A stretch of 64,000 nucleotides of DNA from Brevibacterium antiquum (GTDB lineage: Bacteria; Actinomycetota; Actinomycetes; Actinomycetales; Brevibacteriaceae): positions 36,866-100,865 of the forward strand of contig NZ_JABASX010000012.1 of the NCBI RefSeq assembly GCF_016107655.1, read 5' to 3'. Within the stretch, counting starts at the first letter, position 1; every line of letters starts with the position of its first letter. Shown here one piece after another: positions 25,456-34,337 of this stretch. A program made the position numbers and the translations under genes. A model generated the notes under the pieces. The model worked only from the letters and a program-made list of their open reading frames with translations. It had not been told where the DNA came from and made no database searches.

Positions 25456-27287
25456 CCGGGGCGCAGATTGCGCTCGTGACCATGGTTGCGCTTCCAGCAG
25501 TCGTGGGCGGCGTGCTCGCCGTGGCCCGAACCGAGCGGAGCGCGGCTCCGATTGCCGTGCTGACGGCGGGGGTAGCGACGGTGTTGGCAGTGTTCACTGC
25601 CGCGGCCCGCCCTTCGACGTCCTACCCGTTCCTCGCCGGGGCGAACTTTGCGTTGAACGTCGATGCTCTCGCAGCTCTGATCGTGCCGATGATTGCAGCA
25701 GTGACCTTCCTCGTTTTGGTCTTCGCTGCAGGTAATATCCGCCGCTCGCGGTCTCGTTTCTTCGGATTGATGTTACTTTTCTCCAGCTCCGCTCTGGTGA
25801 CTGCGACTGCTGCCAGTCTGCCTGCACTCCTTTTCGCTTGGGAGCTAATGGGGGCGACTTCCTACGCCTTGATCGGGTTCTGGTGGCGAGATTCCGACCG
25901 TGTTTCAGCGGGGCTGACTGCCTTTATCACAACGCGCACAGCTGACCTCGGCCTCTATGTCGCCGCCGGTGCCGCACTCGCTGGTGGTGCTGGAATGGAT
26001 CTAGCCAGCTTGTCATCGGCTGCCGACCCGTGGCGTGACGTGGCCGCCGCCGGGATCTTGGTCGCCGCCTTGGGCAAGGCCGCACAGCTGCCGTTCTCGT
26101 TCTGGCTGTCAGGAGCGATGAAGGGCCCGAGCCCGGTCAGTGCGCTTCTCCACTCGGCGGCGATGGTCGCCATGGGTGGATATCTATTGTTGCGGATCGA
26201 ACCATTGTTGGCCTCAACTGGCTGGGGCGGGCCGGTCACTGCCTGGGTCGGAGTGGGTACTGCGGTGCTCATGGGATTCGTGGCGTTGGGGCAGCGGGAT
26301 TTCAAACAACTACTGGCTGCTTCAACAGTGGCTCAGCTCGGCTTCGTCGTGCTTGCTGCCGGGGTTGGAGCTGTTAACGGTGGAGCCGCACATTTGGTTG
26401 CGCACGCATCGGTCAAGGCGCTGTTGTTTCTCACGGCGGGCGCGTGGTTGTCTGCCGTGGGCACAGAGGAGCTTGAGAGCTTGCGAGGAGTGGCCCGTCG
26501 ATGGCGTGTCGTCGGTGTGGCTGCGACTGCCGGTGCGCTTGCGCTTGCCGGAATCGCTCCTTTGTCGTTGTGGGCGACGAAGGATTCCGTGCTCACAGTC
26601 GCTCTCGTATCCTCTCCTTTCCTCTATGCAGCTGGGCTGGTTGCAGGTGCCTTGTCGGCGGCCTACGCAGGTAAACTCGTGTGGACGATGTGGGCTCGCC
26701 CCGGCACTGACTGGGAAATTCGATCGCAGGGCACCGGCAAAGTGACAGCCTTGGAGCAGGCCCCGCTGGCCGCGTTTGCTGTCGGAGCTGTCACGCTTGG
26801 TGTACTCGCCCTTCCTCCGTTGCTCGGCGTGCTCGCGGACGCCATCGGTGGGCCCGCTGAGGTCTCAATCGGTGAATTGGCCGTCTCAGCAGGGATCGCG
26901 GTGGTCGGTTTGCTGGCAATGGTGTGGGTGCGGGCGCCGGAACCGCGGTGGGCTCTCGAGTGGTTTGGGTTGGAAGCGGCTGCACATGCCGTCGTCGTCC
27001 GACCTGTTCTCGGTCTAGCACGTGCTCTGGCTTGGTTTGATGACAAGGTCGTCGATCGCTCGCTCACGATGCTCTCAGGCGCTGCTTACCGGCTGGCGCT
27101 GACTGCGGCCTGGGCCGATATCCGCGGGATCGATCGTGGTGTTTCTGCCATCGCCATCCGGGTCGGGCGCCTGGGTCAGCTTGCACGGAGTCCCCAAACA
27201 GGGGCAATTCACCAATACTTCCTCCAGACTGTCACGGTGCTCATCGCCGCCGTTGTGGTCTGGACACTTTGCACCATGATGGGATGA
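25452..27287 (+). CDS. nuoL: NuoL-like antiporter-type subunit
   Basis: A 611-residue protein with about 15-16 helices. Key residues are kept: Glu in LLFAWELMGATSYALIGFWW and Lys in GKAAQLPFSFWLSGAMKGPSPVSALLHSA, and a further Lys region after VAHASVKALLFLTAG. It carries the C-terminal long amphipathic helix region (residues about 500-611), which in complex I runs along the membrane arm. Start GTG 25452 overlaps nuoK. This separates it from lone MrpA/DabB-type proteins, since K, M and N follow. Confidence 0.9.
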   Translation: MTGAQIALVTMVALPAVVGGVLAVARTERSAAPIAVLTAGVATVLAVFTAAARPSTSYPFLAGANFALNVDALAALIVPMIAAVTFLVLVFAAGNIRRSRSRFFGLMLLFSSSALVTATAASLPALLFAWELMGATSYALIGFWWRDSDRVSAGLTAFITTRTADLGLYVAAGAALAGGAGMDLASLSSAADPWRDVAAAGILVAALGKAAQLPFSFWLSGAMKGPSPVSALLHSAAMVAMGGYLLLRIEPLLASTGWGGPVTAWVGVGTAVLMGFVALGQRDFKQLLAASTVAQLGFVVLAAGVGAVNGGAAHLVAHASVKALLFLTAGAWLSAVGTEELESLRGVARRWRVVGVAATAGALALAGIAPLSLWATKDSVLTVALVSSPFLYAAGLVAGALSAAYAGKLVWTMWARPGTDWEIRSQGTGKVTALEQAPLAAFAVGAVTLGVLALPPLLGVLADAIGGPAEVSIGELAVSAGIAVVGLLAMVWVRAPEPRWALEWFGLEAAAHAVVVRPVLGLARALAWFDDKVVDRSLTMLSGAAYRLALTAAWADIRGIDRGVSAIAIRVGRLGQLARSPQTGAIHQYFLQTVTVLIAAVVVWTLCTMMG

Positions 27288-28780
27288 ACATGCTGAGTCT
27301 GATCGTTTTCCTGCCACTGGTCATCGCCACAGTCGTTGCGTTGGTGCCCGGCATTCGGCCCGCAGCAGCTCGCTGGGTGTGGGTCGTCATCAGCGCCGCG
27401 GAAGTCGTGCTCGTGGGCATCCTGTGGGTCGGATACGAGGATCCAGGACCCAACAAGTTGGCATTCGACGAGCAGGTGCCCTGGATCCCAGGAGTCAACA
27501 GCAGCTATCACGTCGGCGTTGACGGACTGTCGTTGCCTCTGCTGGCCATGACGACAGTTATCTTCCTCGCCGCTGCCATCTATGCGCTGAAGAACTCCGA
27601 CCGGCCACGGACCCAAACAGCACTGTTCTTGTTCCTTGAAGGTGTGAGCCTGGGTGTGTTCGTCTCGGCCGACCTCATCGTGTTCTTTGTGTTCTTCGAT
27701 CTATCGATCGTGGGTATGTACTTCGTCATCGCAGGCTGGGGCCACGGCAACGCTGCTCGGTCCGCGCTGAAGTTCTTCCTCTACACGTTCTTGGGCTCAC
27801 TGGCCCTGCTGCTGGGATTCATCGGCCTCTACGTGTTCTCGGACCCGCACACCTTTGACATCCTCGAACTCGTTGCATCCACCCCTCTCAAAAACGATCC
27901 GGTGGCCGGCGGCGTGGTGTTGACAGCGATCGTGGTGGGGTTGGCGGTCAAGACTCCCACTGTGCCCTTCCACACTTGGTTGCCACCGGCTCACACGGAC
28001 GCCCCCGCCACCGGCTCAGCCGTTCTGGCGGGTGTGCTACTCAAGATGGGTACGTACGGTTTTGTGCGCATCGCCATGCCGATCCTGCCCGAGGCATGGC
28101 AGAACTGGGCCTGGCCGATCATCATCGTGGGTATGGTTTCAGTCCTCTACGGGGCGCTCGTAGCATTGGCACAGTCCAATCTTAAGCGAATGATTGCTTA
28201 CACCTCTGTCAACCACATGGGATATATCATCCTGGCGCTTGGCGCAGTCGGTCTAGTCATCGATGACACCGCACAGGCTCGTTCTGTAGCAGTCACTGGC
28301 GCAATCGTTCAGATGGTCAGCCACGGCTTGATTACCGCTGCTCTCTTCCTTCTGGCCGGATTGATGCAATCTCGTGCGCAGACATACGACATGGACTCTT
28401 ACGGCGGCCTGGCAGCTCCTGCACCTCGATTCGCGGCTTTGTTTGCCATCGCCTCGTTTGCTTCGTTGGGACTGCCAGGGCTCTCGGGATTTATCGCCGA
28501 GTTTCAGATCTTTGCCGGCAGCATCGCGGTTGCACCGATCGCTGTCCTCGCATTGCCTGGGATCCTCATCACCGCGGCATTGTTCCTGCGGGCACTCCAA
28601 CGCGTATTTGCCGGTCCCACCCAGGGCTTGTCGATAGGGTTTGCCGACTTACATGGTCGAGAGCTGTGGTCGATCGCTCCTCTGCTGGCGTTATCGCTGC
28701 TCATCGGTATAGTGCCCCAGACGATCCTCGGCGTCATCGAACCTGCCTCGGCCGTCCTCGTCAACATAGTCGGGAGATAA
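27284..28780 (+). CDS. nuoM: NuoM-like antiporter-type subunit
   Basis: A 498-residue subunit with the NuoM N-terminal feature YHVGVDGLSLPLLAMTTV, the FFVFFDLSIVGMYFVIA region (Asp where NuoM usually has a membrane Glu), VKTPTVPFHTWLPPAHTDAPATGSAVLAGVLLKMGTYG with its Lys residues, and NLKRMIAYTSVNHMGY. ATG 27284 overlaps the nuoL stop. The Glu-to-Asp change keeps the charge in the first ion-channel site. Confidence 0.9.
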   Translation: MNMLSLIVFLPLVIATVVALVPGIRPAAARWVWVVISAAEVVLVGILWVGYEDPGPNKLAFDEQVPWIPGVNSSYHVGVDGLSLPLLAMTTVIFLAAAIYALKNSDRPRTQTALFLFLEGVSLGVFVSADLIVFFVFFDLSIVGMYFVIAGWGHGNAARSALKFFLYTFLGSLALLLGFIGLYVFSDPHTFDILELVASTPLKNDPVAGGVVLTAIVVGLAVKTPTVPFHTWLPPAHTDAPATGSAVLAGVLLKMGTYGFVRIAMPILPEAWQNWAWPIIIVGMVSVLYGALVALAQSNLKRMIAYTSVNHMGYIILALGAVGLVIDDTAQARSVAVTGAIVQMVSHGLITAALFLLAGLMQSRAQTYDMDSYGGLAAPAPRFAALFAIASFASLGLPGLSGFIAEFQIFAGSIAVAPIAVLALPGILITAALFLRALQRVFAGPTQGLSIGFADLHGRELWSIAPLLALSLLIGIVPQTILGVIEPASAVLVNIVGR

Positions 28781-28783
28781 CAG

Positions 28784-30217
28784 GTGGGCGTCTCAATGCA
28801 AATGCAACCAATGCTATTGCTTCCAGAAATCATCACCTTCGTCGGCGGACTCAGCGTTTTGTTAGGTGGTTCGTTCATCGCTCGCCACCGTCAGTGGATC
28901 ACTCGTATAGCGACTGCTGTGGCGCTACTGGGAGCCGCGTTCACAGCTGCGCTGGCCATGGCTGGACCTCCGCAGACCGCGTTCTCCGACACCTTCGCCG
29001 TCGACACTGCCACTAGCGCTGCCCGCGTCATCGCCGCACTGACAACCCTGTTGATATTGGGCGTGGCTTCCGGAGAGCTCGCGGGAGCTCCCCGAGAATC
29101 TGACACTTACGCACTTTTGCTCTTCGCCACCACCGGGGTGATGATATTGGCTGGAGCTACTGATCTACTCGTCCTGATCGCCGGGTTTCTGCTTGCCAGC
29201 ATTCCACTCTATGCAATTGTGGGGCTGACCGGCGGAGCGGCCGGAGCCGAAGCAGCCATGAAGACCTATTTCCTCGGGGCATTGTCCGGGATCGTGCTCA
29301 TGCTCGGGGTCACTGTTCTCTATGCGCTCACCGGCGACACGGGCTACACCCGCCTGACACAAGCCTTAACCGAGGCACCCTCCGCGGTAGTGGGCGTCGG
29401 TGTGCTCAGTGTGCTCGCCGGGTTGCTGTTCAAAGCAGGTGGAATACCGGCCCATTTCTGGGTGCCTGATGCGGCCCAAGGCACGGGCGTCACCGCGGCG
29501 ACCTTTCTCACCACCGTGCCCAAAGTCGGCGCAGTCGTCGCCATCTATCGATTGTTGACCACGGTCTCAGCAGAGAACCATTCCTGGCTGACCGTTATAG
29601 CGGTACTGGCCGCGGCGTCAATGTTCCTGGGAAACCTTGCCGCCTACTGGCAACGTGATCCGCGCAGGCTCCTGGGCTGGTCGACAGTTGCCCAGGTTGG
29701 CTTCCTTCTCGTACCTATCGCCGCCACCGGACGCAGCGATCTCGCTCTGCCTTCGATGCTGTTCTACCTCGGCGCATATGCACTTGCCAACATTGGCGCT
29801 TTCGCAGTCACCGCGGCACTTCCCACACTCCGGGAGGTAACGGCATACCGAGGATTGGCCAAGTTCCGGCCTGGATTGGCAATGGCGCTGCTGGTCTCGC
29901 TACTGAGCCTAATTGGCATCCCGCCATTGGCAGTATTTGTCGGAAAATTTACCACTGCAACCGCAGCCTGGGACGGAGGATACGGTTGGCTGGCACTCGT
30001 GGTGATGCTCAACACCCTGCTCAGTCTTTTCTACTATCTTCGCTGGTTTGGCACAGTGTTTTCACGCCCGTCAACGAACGCCGCAAGCCTTCCATCGTCC
30101 GGGGGCGCAACAAGGTGGCCAGCGACAATAGCTGTCATAGCAGCAGTGGGTAGTCTAGGGCTCGGAATATCCGCTGGCTTCTTCTGGGATGTACTAGCTC
30201 GCTCCATACCATCCTGA
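28784..30217 (+). CDS. nuoN: NuoN-like antiporter-type subunit
   Basis: A 477-residue protein with 13-14 helices; last gene of the set. Membrane Lys and helix-breaking motifs of NuoN are seen in LLFKAGGIPAHFWVPDAAQGTGVTAATFLTTVPKVGAVVA and RDPRRLLGWSTVAQVGF. The usual Glu of TM5 is not obvious in this copy. Start GTG 28784, or ATG 28796, is uncertain. No gene follows until ydhK, 344 bases on, which has its own promoter. Confidence 0.88.
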   Translation: MGVSMQMQPMLLLPEIITFVGGLSVLLGGSFIARHRQWITRIATAVALLGAAFTAALAMAGPPQTAFSDTFAVDTATSAARVIAALTTLLILGVASGELAGAPRESDTYALLLFATTGVMILAGATDLLVLIAGFLLASIPLYAIVGLTGGAAGAEAAMKTYFLGALSGIVLMLGVTVLYALTGDTGYTRLTQALTEAPSAVVGVGVLSVLAGLLFKAGGIPAHFWVPDAAQGTGVTAATFLTTVPKVGAVVAIYRLLTTVSAENHSWLTVIAVLAAASMFLGNLAAYWQRDPRRLLGWSTVAQVGFLLVPIAATGRSDLALPSMLFYLGAYALANIGAFAVTAALPTLREVTAYRGLAKFRPGLAMALLVSLLSLIGIPPLAVFVGKFTTATAAWDGGYGWLALVVMLNTLLSLFYYLRWFGTVFSRPSTNAASLPSSGGATRWPATIAVIAAVGSLGLGISAGFFWDVLARSIPS

Positions 30218-30370
30218 CGATGGGGCCGTTGTGTCAAAGTATTTGCCCCCTTCGCTCTGTGTCCATTCAAGAAATGAGCCACAATCACAAGTGCGGTTGT
30301 AGCCCTCCTATGATTTCGAGTGTTGTACCGAACGCACCGATCACTGCTTGTTCATGACACAACCTTCGTG

Positions 30371-30400
30371 TCGACAATATACCCTATCAGGGTATATTGT
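30371..30400 (+). promoter_or_regulatory. CsoR-type palindrome in the ydhK promoter
   Basis: ACAATATACCC-TATCA-GGGTATATTGT (30374-30400) is a perfect 11-5-11 palindrome, the longest of the three CsoR-type sites. It lies between TCGACA (-35, 30371) and TATATT (-10, 30393). It places the lipoprotein under the same copper control as the complex I-like operon. Confidence 0.82.
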
Positions 30401-30561
30401 GAGAGCCGCGGTGGGTAATAAACCGACATGAGTGCGGGGTCTTACTTAACTCGCGCCGAAAGTGTCTGCGAAGGCCCACAGTCATGAGCTGACCCATGAG
30501 TGCACAGAAGGCCCACCCTGGGCTTTCGGACGGTCCTGGCGCGAGGCAATGAAGGAGAGAT

Positions 30562-31143
30562 ATGAAGAAGCTCAAGCCGTTAATGTCCATTGCAGCGGTT
30601 GCTGCCGCGGCCGCCTTGGCCTTGTCCGGGTGCTCCAGTCCCGAAGAAGACGAAGCGGCACAGCCGTCCCAGGAACAGACTCAGACCGAGTCGCCATCGA
30701 GCGAAGGCCACGCCCATGCCGCCGATGGCGGCGACCCACCAGAAGGCATCAAAGAAGCATCTGACCCGAAATACGCCATTGGTGATGACGTTACTCTCAC
30801 GGCCGACCACATGCCGGGAATGGAAGGAGCAAAGGCAACGATCTCGGGCGCCTTTGACACCACGACCTATTCGGTCAGCTACACGCCCACCGACGGTGGC
30901 GAGCCGGTCAAGGATCACAAATGGGTCGTCCATGAAGAACTCGACAATCCCGGGAAGGCTCCGTTGAAGGACGGTGCGAAAGTGACGATTAATGCTGACC
31001 ATATGCCTGGAATGAAAGGTGCGAAGGCAACGATCGATAGCTCGACCGAAGAGACCGTCTACATGGTTGATGTTGATATGAACGACATGACGATGACGAA
31101 CCACAAGTGGGTTGTTGAAGACGAGGTTCAACCAGTCAAATGA
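30562..31143 (+). CDS. ydhK: YdhK-family lipoprotein with two repeats
   Basis: A 193-residue lipoprotein. The signal peptide ends in the lipobox LSGC. After an acidic, His-containing linker come two copies of the YdhK (DUF1541) unit: VTLTADHMPGMEGAKATI..DHKWVVHEEL and VTINADHMPGMKGAKATI..NHKWVVEDEV. The repeated DHMPGM and (D/N)HKWVV pieces supply His and Met, suited to copper or other metal binding outside the cell. ATG 30562 follows AAGGAGAGAT. The CsoR palindrome lies upstream. Confidence 0.88.
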   Translation: MKKLKPLMSIAAVAAAAALALSGCSSPEEDEAAQPSQEQTQTESPSSEGHAHAADGGDPPEGIKEASDPKYAIGDDVTLTADHMPGMEGAKATISGAFDTTTYSVSYTPTDGGEPVKDHKWVVHEELDNPGKAPLKDGAKVTINADHMPGMKGAKATIDSSTEETVYMVDVDMNDMTMTNHKWVVEDEVQPVK

Positions 31144-31203
31144 CTCCAAGGGTTGGGACAGCGCTCGACCAGGAATGGTGCTGAAAGCTGCTGCCCAGAA
31201 ACG

Positions 31204-31247
31204 TTGAGGTGGGTTGTCTCCGTCGCGGACGAAACGACCCACCTCAA
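31204..31247 (+). terminator. Hairpin terminator after ydhK
   Basis: TTGAGGTGGGT (31204-31214) pairs perfectly with ACCCACCTCAA (31237-31247) across a GC-rich loop. A short A/T-rich tail follows. It marks the end of the metal island. Confidence 0.7.
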
Positions 31248-31758
31248 ACATTCTTGACTGGTGTTGGTGAGGTTGAGTAGGCGCGCGCAGGTAGCAAGAA
31301 GCAAAGTCGGACGTAAAGCTCCATCTCTTCGAAGTGCTATCCAACTGTGATGCTCACATATAATCCGTCCCTAGTGCAGCCTCGGAGGCCGGACGCGGGC
31401 GCCCAGTAGAACTGGCAGCCGCAGTGTTGTCGTGACCGAGGCTGAGTCGAAGCACCACCTGGACGCATGTCTTCTCGCGAACCTCGCGTGTCTCTTGAGC
31501 GGGAGTTCAACCGCAACAAAGCGGGCCGATGCGGCCAGCGCCGATTCATTGAGAGTATTGAAATGCTCCGGCAGTCTCCAACCACGGTCTGCGAAATTGA
31601 TCCTTCCTGAATCGTTACATTTCGCTGTCGGTCGAAGTCTAGGCAGTGCAAAATTGCGCCGTTCTGCGTTGCTTGATACCCAAATGTTACGAGTATTTTG
31701 TCGCGTCATAGGCTGCTGACCTCGGTTAACGCCGAAAACTGCCTAAGACAACTGACTG
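31248..31758. other. Gene-free region, possibly a worn coding remnant
   Basis: No gene is supported. A minus-strand frame around 31371-31709 (WRLPEHFNTLNESALAAS) looks slightly protein-like but has no start context and no family that I recognise; it may be decayed DNA at the border of the island. Confidence 0.35.
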
Positions 31759-31761
31759 CGT

Positions 31762-31801
31762 GTAACAGAAACGTGACAACTGGTCACCAATTCGTTATAG
31801 T
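31762..31801 (+). promoter_or_regulatory. Promoter with GTAAC/GTGAC repeats before the NlpC/P60 gene
   Basis: TATAGT (31796-31801) is a good -10. Upstream lie GTAAC (31762) and GTGAC (31773) as direct repeats 11 bases apart, and a further GGTCAC. MtrA, the actinobacterial response regulator of wall-hydrolase genes, binds GTAAC-like direct repeats, so MtrA control is plausible. A leader of about 110 bases precedes the start codon; no riboswitch could be assigned. Confidence 0.45.
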
Positions 31802-31923
31802 TGTGAAGGTCGCACACACGAATGACGACTTCGCACTGAGAACCGCACGCCACACTCAAAGCGAAAATCCTGAGGACCGAAAGTGGCGGTTGGGACCTTC
31901 CCAATAGACGACGAGAGGAAAAC

Positions 31924-32760
31924 GTGGCACGTAAGCAGCATGGCCGCCGCGCCGCAGAAGCCAAGGTCAAGACTCCTTTGACCGAACTGACTGACATCCT
32001 GAATGCCAACTCCGCCGTCTTTGGACGTCGTGCAGCCGTAGTTGCTGCCAGCGGTGGCCTGCTCACTGCAGCCATTCTTCCGGCAGCAGGCCAGGGAGCC
32101 GACGACAACGCCGCGGTCTCAGCAGAGTCAGAATCTCAGACGCAGGTTGAATTCGAGAAGCAATCGGCAACTGTCGCAGTAGACGAGTCCAAGGACAAGA
32201 AACAGGACTCTTCCTTCAGCGCCGACGTTGAGACCATCGCTGCCAAGGCCGCTCCGAAACCAGAACCCAAGCCAGAACCTGCCGAAACCACTTCTTCGGA
32301 CTCCGGCGACTCGAAAGAATCTGCAAACGCCGGCACTGCGGACACCGGTGACAGCGAGAAGTCAGACAAGGGCGAAAGTAAAGAATCCGGCTCTGGCGAT
32401 AATGCAGGGTCGATCGACGGTTCGAAGGCCGAGCAAGTTATCGCTTGGGCAGAAAAGGGAACTGGCACTCCATACGTTTATGGCGGAACCACTCAGAGCG
32501 GTTGGGACTGCTCCGGTTATACTTCATGGGTCTACGGCAAGGCTGGTGTCGACCTGCCTCGCAACTCGAGTGCTCAGAAGGCTTCCGGGCAGGTTGTGTC
32601 CAAGTCTGAGGCGAAGCCCGGTGACCTCATTTGGGCACCCGGTCACATCGGCATCTATGCTGGCGACGGACAGATGTACGACGCCGGTTCACCAGGCTCT
32701 GGGACATCGAAACGCAGCTACAGCTGGATGAGCGGAGTTCAGTTCATTCGCGTTCTCTAA
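31924..32760 (+). CDS. Secreted NlpC/P60 peptidoglycan hydrolase
   Basis: A 278-residue protein: basic N-terminus, secretion helix around 36-55 (VVAASGGLLTAAILPAAGQGA), a long acidic Ser/Lys/Glu linker, and a C-terminal NlpC/P60 domain (about 165-278). The catalytic Cys is in GWDCSGYTSW and His in APGHIGIYAG. Such enzymes cut D-Glu-mDAP type bonds in wall peptides during growth. Start GTG 31924 follows GAGAGGAAAAC. A strong bidirectional hairpin closes the gene. Confidence 0.92.
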   Translation: MARKQHGRRAAEAKVKTPLTELTDILNANSAVFGRRAAVVAASGGLLTAAILPAAGQGADDNAAVSAESESQTQVEFEKQSATVAVDESKDKKQDSSFSADVETIAAKAAPKPEPKPEPAETTSSDSGDSKESANAGTADTGDSEKSDKGESKESGSGDNAGSIDGSKAEQVIAWAEKGTGTPYVYGGTTQSGWDCSGYTSWVYGKAGVDLPRNSSAQKASGQVVSKSEAKPGDLIWAPGHIGIYAGDGQMYDAGSPGSGTSKRSYSWMSGVQFIRVL

Positions 32761-32775
32761 TCCAGTTCATATACT

Positions 32776-32823
32776 GAAGCCCCTTGCTTGACTCGACGGT
32801 CCTCGAGTCAAGCAAGGGGCTTC
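32776..32823. terminator. Terminator of the NlpC/P60 gene
   Basis: A perfect 21-bp stem: GAAGCCCCTTGCTTGACTCG begins at 32776 and its complement ends at 32823, with a six-base loop. It lies 16 bases after the stop codon. The gap from here to about 33028 holds no gene that I can support. Confidence 0.92.
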
Positions 32824-33207
32824 TCCATGCCCGGATGGGGATCTGATATCAGCTGCCTGCTCGTGGCATACAAGCCTGGTGAACAACATTTCCACTTCGC
32901 GAGTGGTCATAAAGTGACTGTGCCGGAGGCCTCTATCGGCATCGGGTTCGCGAATTTGGCGATTTCGTGCGAGACAGCAGCCGGTAGACGTGCAGATGGC
33001 CGACGTACTATGGTTAATGAAACGTAAGAAACGAAAATCAGGAAACGAGATTTCATCCGTACAAGTGCAGCGGCACAGGACACCTTCTTCGCGCCAGGAG
33101 TCCAGGGCACTGGTGAGGTCTACGATTTCATCGAAGCCCACGCCGCGAAGACGGGCTCCCGACTCGAGCCTCGTTTCTATCTTTCGGGGCCGGACGCAGG
33201 CGATCAG

Positions 33208-33579
33208 GTGGAACTGCCACATGAAATCTACGAGATCCTGGTTAAAGCTGTAGACGCCATGCGATCTGGCATGGCTGTCACGATCACCCCGAACTCACTG
33301 ACGATGACGACGCAGCAGGCGGCCGAACTTCTCGGCATCACACGCCCAACACTCGTCAAGCTGCTTGACGAGGGCAAGATCCCCTTCGAGAAGCCAAACA
33401 CACACCGCCGCGTATGGTTGGCCGATGTCCTCGCATATAAAGAACAGCGAAAGGCTGAGCAGCATGCGGCTATCGCTGAAATGGGTAGCTATGACGAAGG
33501 TAAGGAAGGCCGCGAGCAGGCGCTGGCTCGGATGAAGAAGGCCCGAAAGATCGTTGCCGATCGTCGACGCGCCGTCTAA
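33208..33579 (+). CDS. Antitoxin with helix-turn-helix, N-terminus in doubt
   Basis: The 123-residue frame starts at GTG 33208 and has an excisionase-like helix-turn-helix (MTTQQAAELLGITRPTLVKLLDEGKI) followed by a basic tail. The same frame is coding-like far upstream, from about 33028 (RDFIRTSAAAQDTFFAPGVQ, VYDFIEAHAAKTGSRLEPRF), but has no ATG, GTG or TTG there. A nearby ATG at 33018 (MKRKKRKSGN) is in another frame, so one missing or extra base is likely. The PIN toxin gene follows by 18 bases, so this should neutralise it. Confidence 0.7.
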   Translation: MELPHEIYEILVKAVDAMRSGMAVTITPNSLTMTTQQAAELLGITRPTLVKLLDEGKIPFEKPNTHRRVWLADVLAYKEQRKAEQHAAIAEMGSYDEGKEGREQALARMKKARKIVADRRRAV

Positions 33580-33597
33580 GGATGGCACGAGAGCTAT

Positions 33598-34185
33598 ATG
33601 TACACGGCTCTCCTCGATAGTTGCCTACTTTGGCCCAGCCTTCAACGGGACTTCTTGTTATCCCTTGCCGCCGAGGGTGCCTATCGGTTTATCTTCAGCG
33701 AAAGCATCCTTTCAGAAGTTGAGACCAGTGAGGAGCTCAAGCTACTTGATCGAGGGCGAGACCTGGATGGTTCGCGTGCCGTCGCCCTTCACCTGAGCAG
33801 CCGAATGCGCGAATCCTTCGCTGACTCAATTGTCCACGGTTGGGAAGGTCTAGAAGGAACATACGGTCTCCCCGATCCCGATGACGAACATGTTCTGGCA
33901 GCTGCCGTCGTGGGCGGAGCAGGATGTATCGTCATTGAGAATATGAGGGACTTCCCGCTCGACAGCATTCCCGAAGGCCTTCAAATTATTGGAGCCGTCG
34001 ACTTCGCGCACGAGACAGTCAGTATGCGACCGGATCTTGGTGCGGCCGCGGTGACTGCATGGGCGCAACGCTCGGGTAGGAAGTACCCAGCAATGTTGGA
34101 GGCGGGCTTCCTTGACGAGCTCGGTCGCAGATATGAAATGAACGCTGCCACCGCGATCGTGCGCAACGACTTCGATTCCAAGTAA
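33598..34185 (+). CDS. PIN-domain toxin
   Basis: A 195-residue PIN-domain protein. N-terminal LLDSCLLWP gives the first acidic residue, DPDDEHVLAAAVVGGA the middle cluster, and NMRDFP the late Asn/Asp element of the nuclease site. Such toxins cut RNA. It is longer than typical VapC (about 130 residues), with a C-terminal extension of about 60 residues. It is paired with the helix-turn-helix antitoxin upstream, and a hairpin follows at 34243. Confidence 0.82.
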   Translation: MYTALLDSCLLWPSLQRDFLLSLAAEGAYRFIFSESILSEVETSEELKLLDRGRDLDGSRAVALHLSSRMRESFADSIVHGWEGLEGTYGLPDPDDEHVLAAAVVGGAGCIVIENMRDFPLDSIPEGLQIIGAVDFAHETVSMRPDLGAAAVTAWAQRSGRKYPAMLEAGFLDELGRRYEMNAATAIVRNDFDSK

Positions 34186-34242
34186 GATTCGACTTCTGCC
34201 CACAGATCGGATGCATTCGGACCATAGCGCAAACACGAAAGA

Positions 34243-34275
34243 AAGTGCCCGCCTCTACGAACGAGGCGGGTACTT
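34243..34275. terminator. Terminator between convergent genes
   Basis: AAGTGCCCGCCT (34243-34254) pairs with AGGCGGGTACTT (34264-34275) with one mismatch. It lies between the PIN toxin gene and the convergent lipoprotein gene and can serve both. Confidence 0.75.
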
Positions 34276-34337
34276 GTCGCAATTTCGTCTGTCAGTCACG
34301 GGCGAGCCGTTGAAGTGCTGCCAGATGCGGCGAACTA

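Noticed and set aside
31371..31709. Possible gene in the gap before the NlpC/P60 gene
   Set aside because: No start context and no recognisable family; noted only as possible decayed DNA.
31802..31923. c-di-AMP (ydaO-type) riboswitch in the NlpC/P60 leader
   Set aside because: The leader is only about 110 bases and the conserved riboswitch segments could not be found.
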